From CAYPNF01 sp964411985 (GTDB taxonomy: Bacteria > Verrucomicrobiota > Verrucomicrobiia > Limisphaerales > J093): a DNA stretch of 64,000 nt. Below are positions 63,801 through 64,000 of the stretch, piece by piece. Position 1 is the stretch's first letter. Each line of letters begins with the position of its first letter. Under the pieces are notes generated by a model. That model had not been told where the DNA came from. It did no database searches and saw only the letters and a program-made list of their open reading frames with translations. Position numbers and translations under genes: made by a program. Where the stretch lies: positions 1 to 64,000 of the forward strand of contig CAYPNF010000014.1 of NCBI GenBank assembly GCA_964411985.1, read 5' to 3'.

Positions 63801-64000
63801 CCGTGCGGCTGGATAGCAACACAACCTTGACCGCCGTCTTTACCACGGCCCCTGCGGTCGCCCCACTCATCGAGCGGATTCGAGGTCATGCAGGCGACGC
63901 GGTTGAACTTACCTGTCGATCTGAGCCCAGCCAAACCCTGAGCTTGGAGGCATCAGAGGACCTCCGATCTTGGCGCTTGGCCGGGTGGGCGGTCGCTGAC
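60806..64000 (+). CDS. Giant secreted protein with lamin-tail, LamG, chitobiase-like and CotH domains, partial
   Basis: The frame stays open to the end of the window (more than 1060 residues, no stop). After a hydrophobic signal (FALAWLLVQLALF) come a lamin-tail domain (about 60884-61130, TIRINELQTAND), a LamG-like domain (61150-61860), a second lamin-tail end (61880-62060), a chitobiase-type beta domain (62095-62400, EIRYTLDGSAPTA), a CotH kinase-like domain (62400-63580, KIHGNTSQNFPIKGL, GEYWGLHYLKEKEDADF, YRWDIGNHRLWRP, WLQFDNDVGW) and a Flg_new-like repeat (63600-63850). No ATG lies near the start. TTG at 60806 or 60701 is possible, and neither has a ribosome-binding site. Confidence 0.75.
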   Translation, partial: MLATIQFALAWLLVQLALFPQLHGQTIRINELQTANDRTLQDEEGDSSDWMELWNSGPTPFDLGGCGLSDDFEKPFKWVFATNSLLLPGKFLLVFASGKDRQPQLVQAIAPESLDGLRLRLRADVVNVSDSNQVRMAGGNRFVRRWRDLSGSGNSAGQLTDSLQPQWLAVGASGFPAVRFDGANDLLQLVRPVGTNSFCLFVVCQTSQGHDVDQEGAGGVGGVSGQHWLFGAGHGGEWDAGAGFSVGTNGVSVYEHGSGYMPALCVYQRFLGNGLLLLALNYQNKQPSVDFQGLPGRVGQISSRREVWAPTEIGSGAYGAFAGDIVEVIGYDRSLNPDERKGVERYLAERYGVELPLPLHTSFQLSSTGEQLVLTGSDGVVLDQVSFGAVPRDVSYGRSALDPGQWLYFGSPTPGASNTSVGTTEWLLAPELSHAGGFYTNAFYLALTVPNAGAEIRYTLDGSAPTASSLLYTAPIFLRSRAGTPNDLSAIATVPGGQPPTGEVFKGWTVRARALKPGAMPGPIVTRTYWIHSQGRARYSLPVVSLTTDRRNFFDPNIGIYVPGNAAGGNYSQRGTEWQRPVHIEFYETNNYLAFAQEGDVKIHGNTSQNFPIKGLDLDGTGGEGRQPFRYAIFPGRDRSEFQHFLLRPSGHDHYMAFMRDELMQELGAETGAEHQAARPCVVFLNGEYWGLHYLKEKEDADFVAYYGGIPADGLDYLEGYAAAKAGDTRHYDAMMQLVSIADPEVPDVYRQMEALLEIPNYIDYKACEIFNYRWDIGNHRLWRPRIPEGRWRWLQFDNDVGWGGFGAEQPGWSYNMLEADLSTDGRLNGHNNETTTLLFRRLLRNQEFQVLFLNRFADLLNSTLLPTNTLAQIESLAAQLSSGMAEHCQRWRAPASLEAWKSSVNALRTFGLLRPEACRQHLIQHFQLAGNARLSVSVTPEGQGTVLLNSLRVPLSAGAAWEGSYFRGVPIPVRAEPQIGCRFVRWTGAVETPAPQTTVRLDSNTTLTAVFTTAPAVAPLIERIRGHAGDAVELTCRSEPSQTLSLEASEDLRSWRLAGWAVAD

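Noticed and set aside
1..64000. CRISPR array, tRNA or rRNA genes
   Set aside because: No regularly spaced direct repeats, cloverleaf-type sequence or conserved rRNA segments were noticed on either strand. This was judged by eye only.

Overview
The window looks like chromosomal DNA of a member of the PVC group, most likely a Verrucomicrobiota bacterium. This is inferred from gene content, since no rRNA is present. The pointers are an Alternative Complex III operon, an ECF sigma factor beside a Ser/Thr kinase with a WD40-like C-terminus, a prepilin-like protein of the H-X9-DG type, a duplicated orphan ABC permease, a PEP-CTERM-type CAAX protease-related protein, and many large secreted glycan-active fusion proteins.

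Layout. 1-3.2 kb: an ACR3 arsenite efflux permease converges on a hybrid histidine kinase. 3.2-7.3 kb: a small accessory island, almost all on the minus strand. It holds a transposase-tail remnant, a nine-repeat zinc-ribbon protein with an embedded PD-(D/E)XK-like nuclease domain, a small unknown protein, a gene interrupted by one TGA, and a ParE/RelE-type toxin-antitoxin pair. 7.4-11.7 kb: a GalU-like nucleotidyltransferase and an 1107-residue protein that joins a fucokinase-like GHMP kinase to a UDP-sugar pyrophosphorylase-like domain. 11.7-21.6 kb: a tightly overlapping respiratory operon with ActA, ActB, a fused ActC-ActD, ActE, a small membrane protein, and then CcoN-, CcoO- and cytochrome c-like proteins. 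The CcoN-like protein lacks all the histidines that bind heme and copper in real oxidases. 21.6-25.3 kb: an ECF sigma factor and a kinase. 25.4-29.0 kb: an MFS transporter, then an ExeA-GspB-CAAX protease operon. 29.0-29.7 kb: a YlbF-like gene and an AraC fragment.

29.7-50.9 kb is a polysaccharide utilisation region. A glutaminase A-like/GH43 fusion, a URO-D family protein, a large GH43 protein with binding domains, a galactokinase-like kinase, a GH36-like glycosidase and a sodium:solute symporter follow one another on the plus strand, the first pair overlapping by four bases. After a TIGR01777 epimerase and a secreted protein on the other strand come another GH43 protein and a fusion of a glycerophosphodiesterase with a clan A glycosidase. 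The set suggests that arabinose- and galactose-containing glycans are degraded outside the cytoplasm, taken up by the symporter and phosphorylated by the kinase.

50.9-64 kb: a MacB/ADOP permease, a VapBC pair flanked by duplicated fragments of the 3' end of the neighbouring beta-helix gene, that beta-helix gene, a prepilin-like protein, a four-repeat secreted protein followed by a clear terminator, and a giant lamin-tail/LamG/CotH protein that runs off the end. No tRNA, rRNA, CRISPR array or intact insertion sequence was seen.
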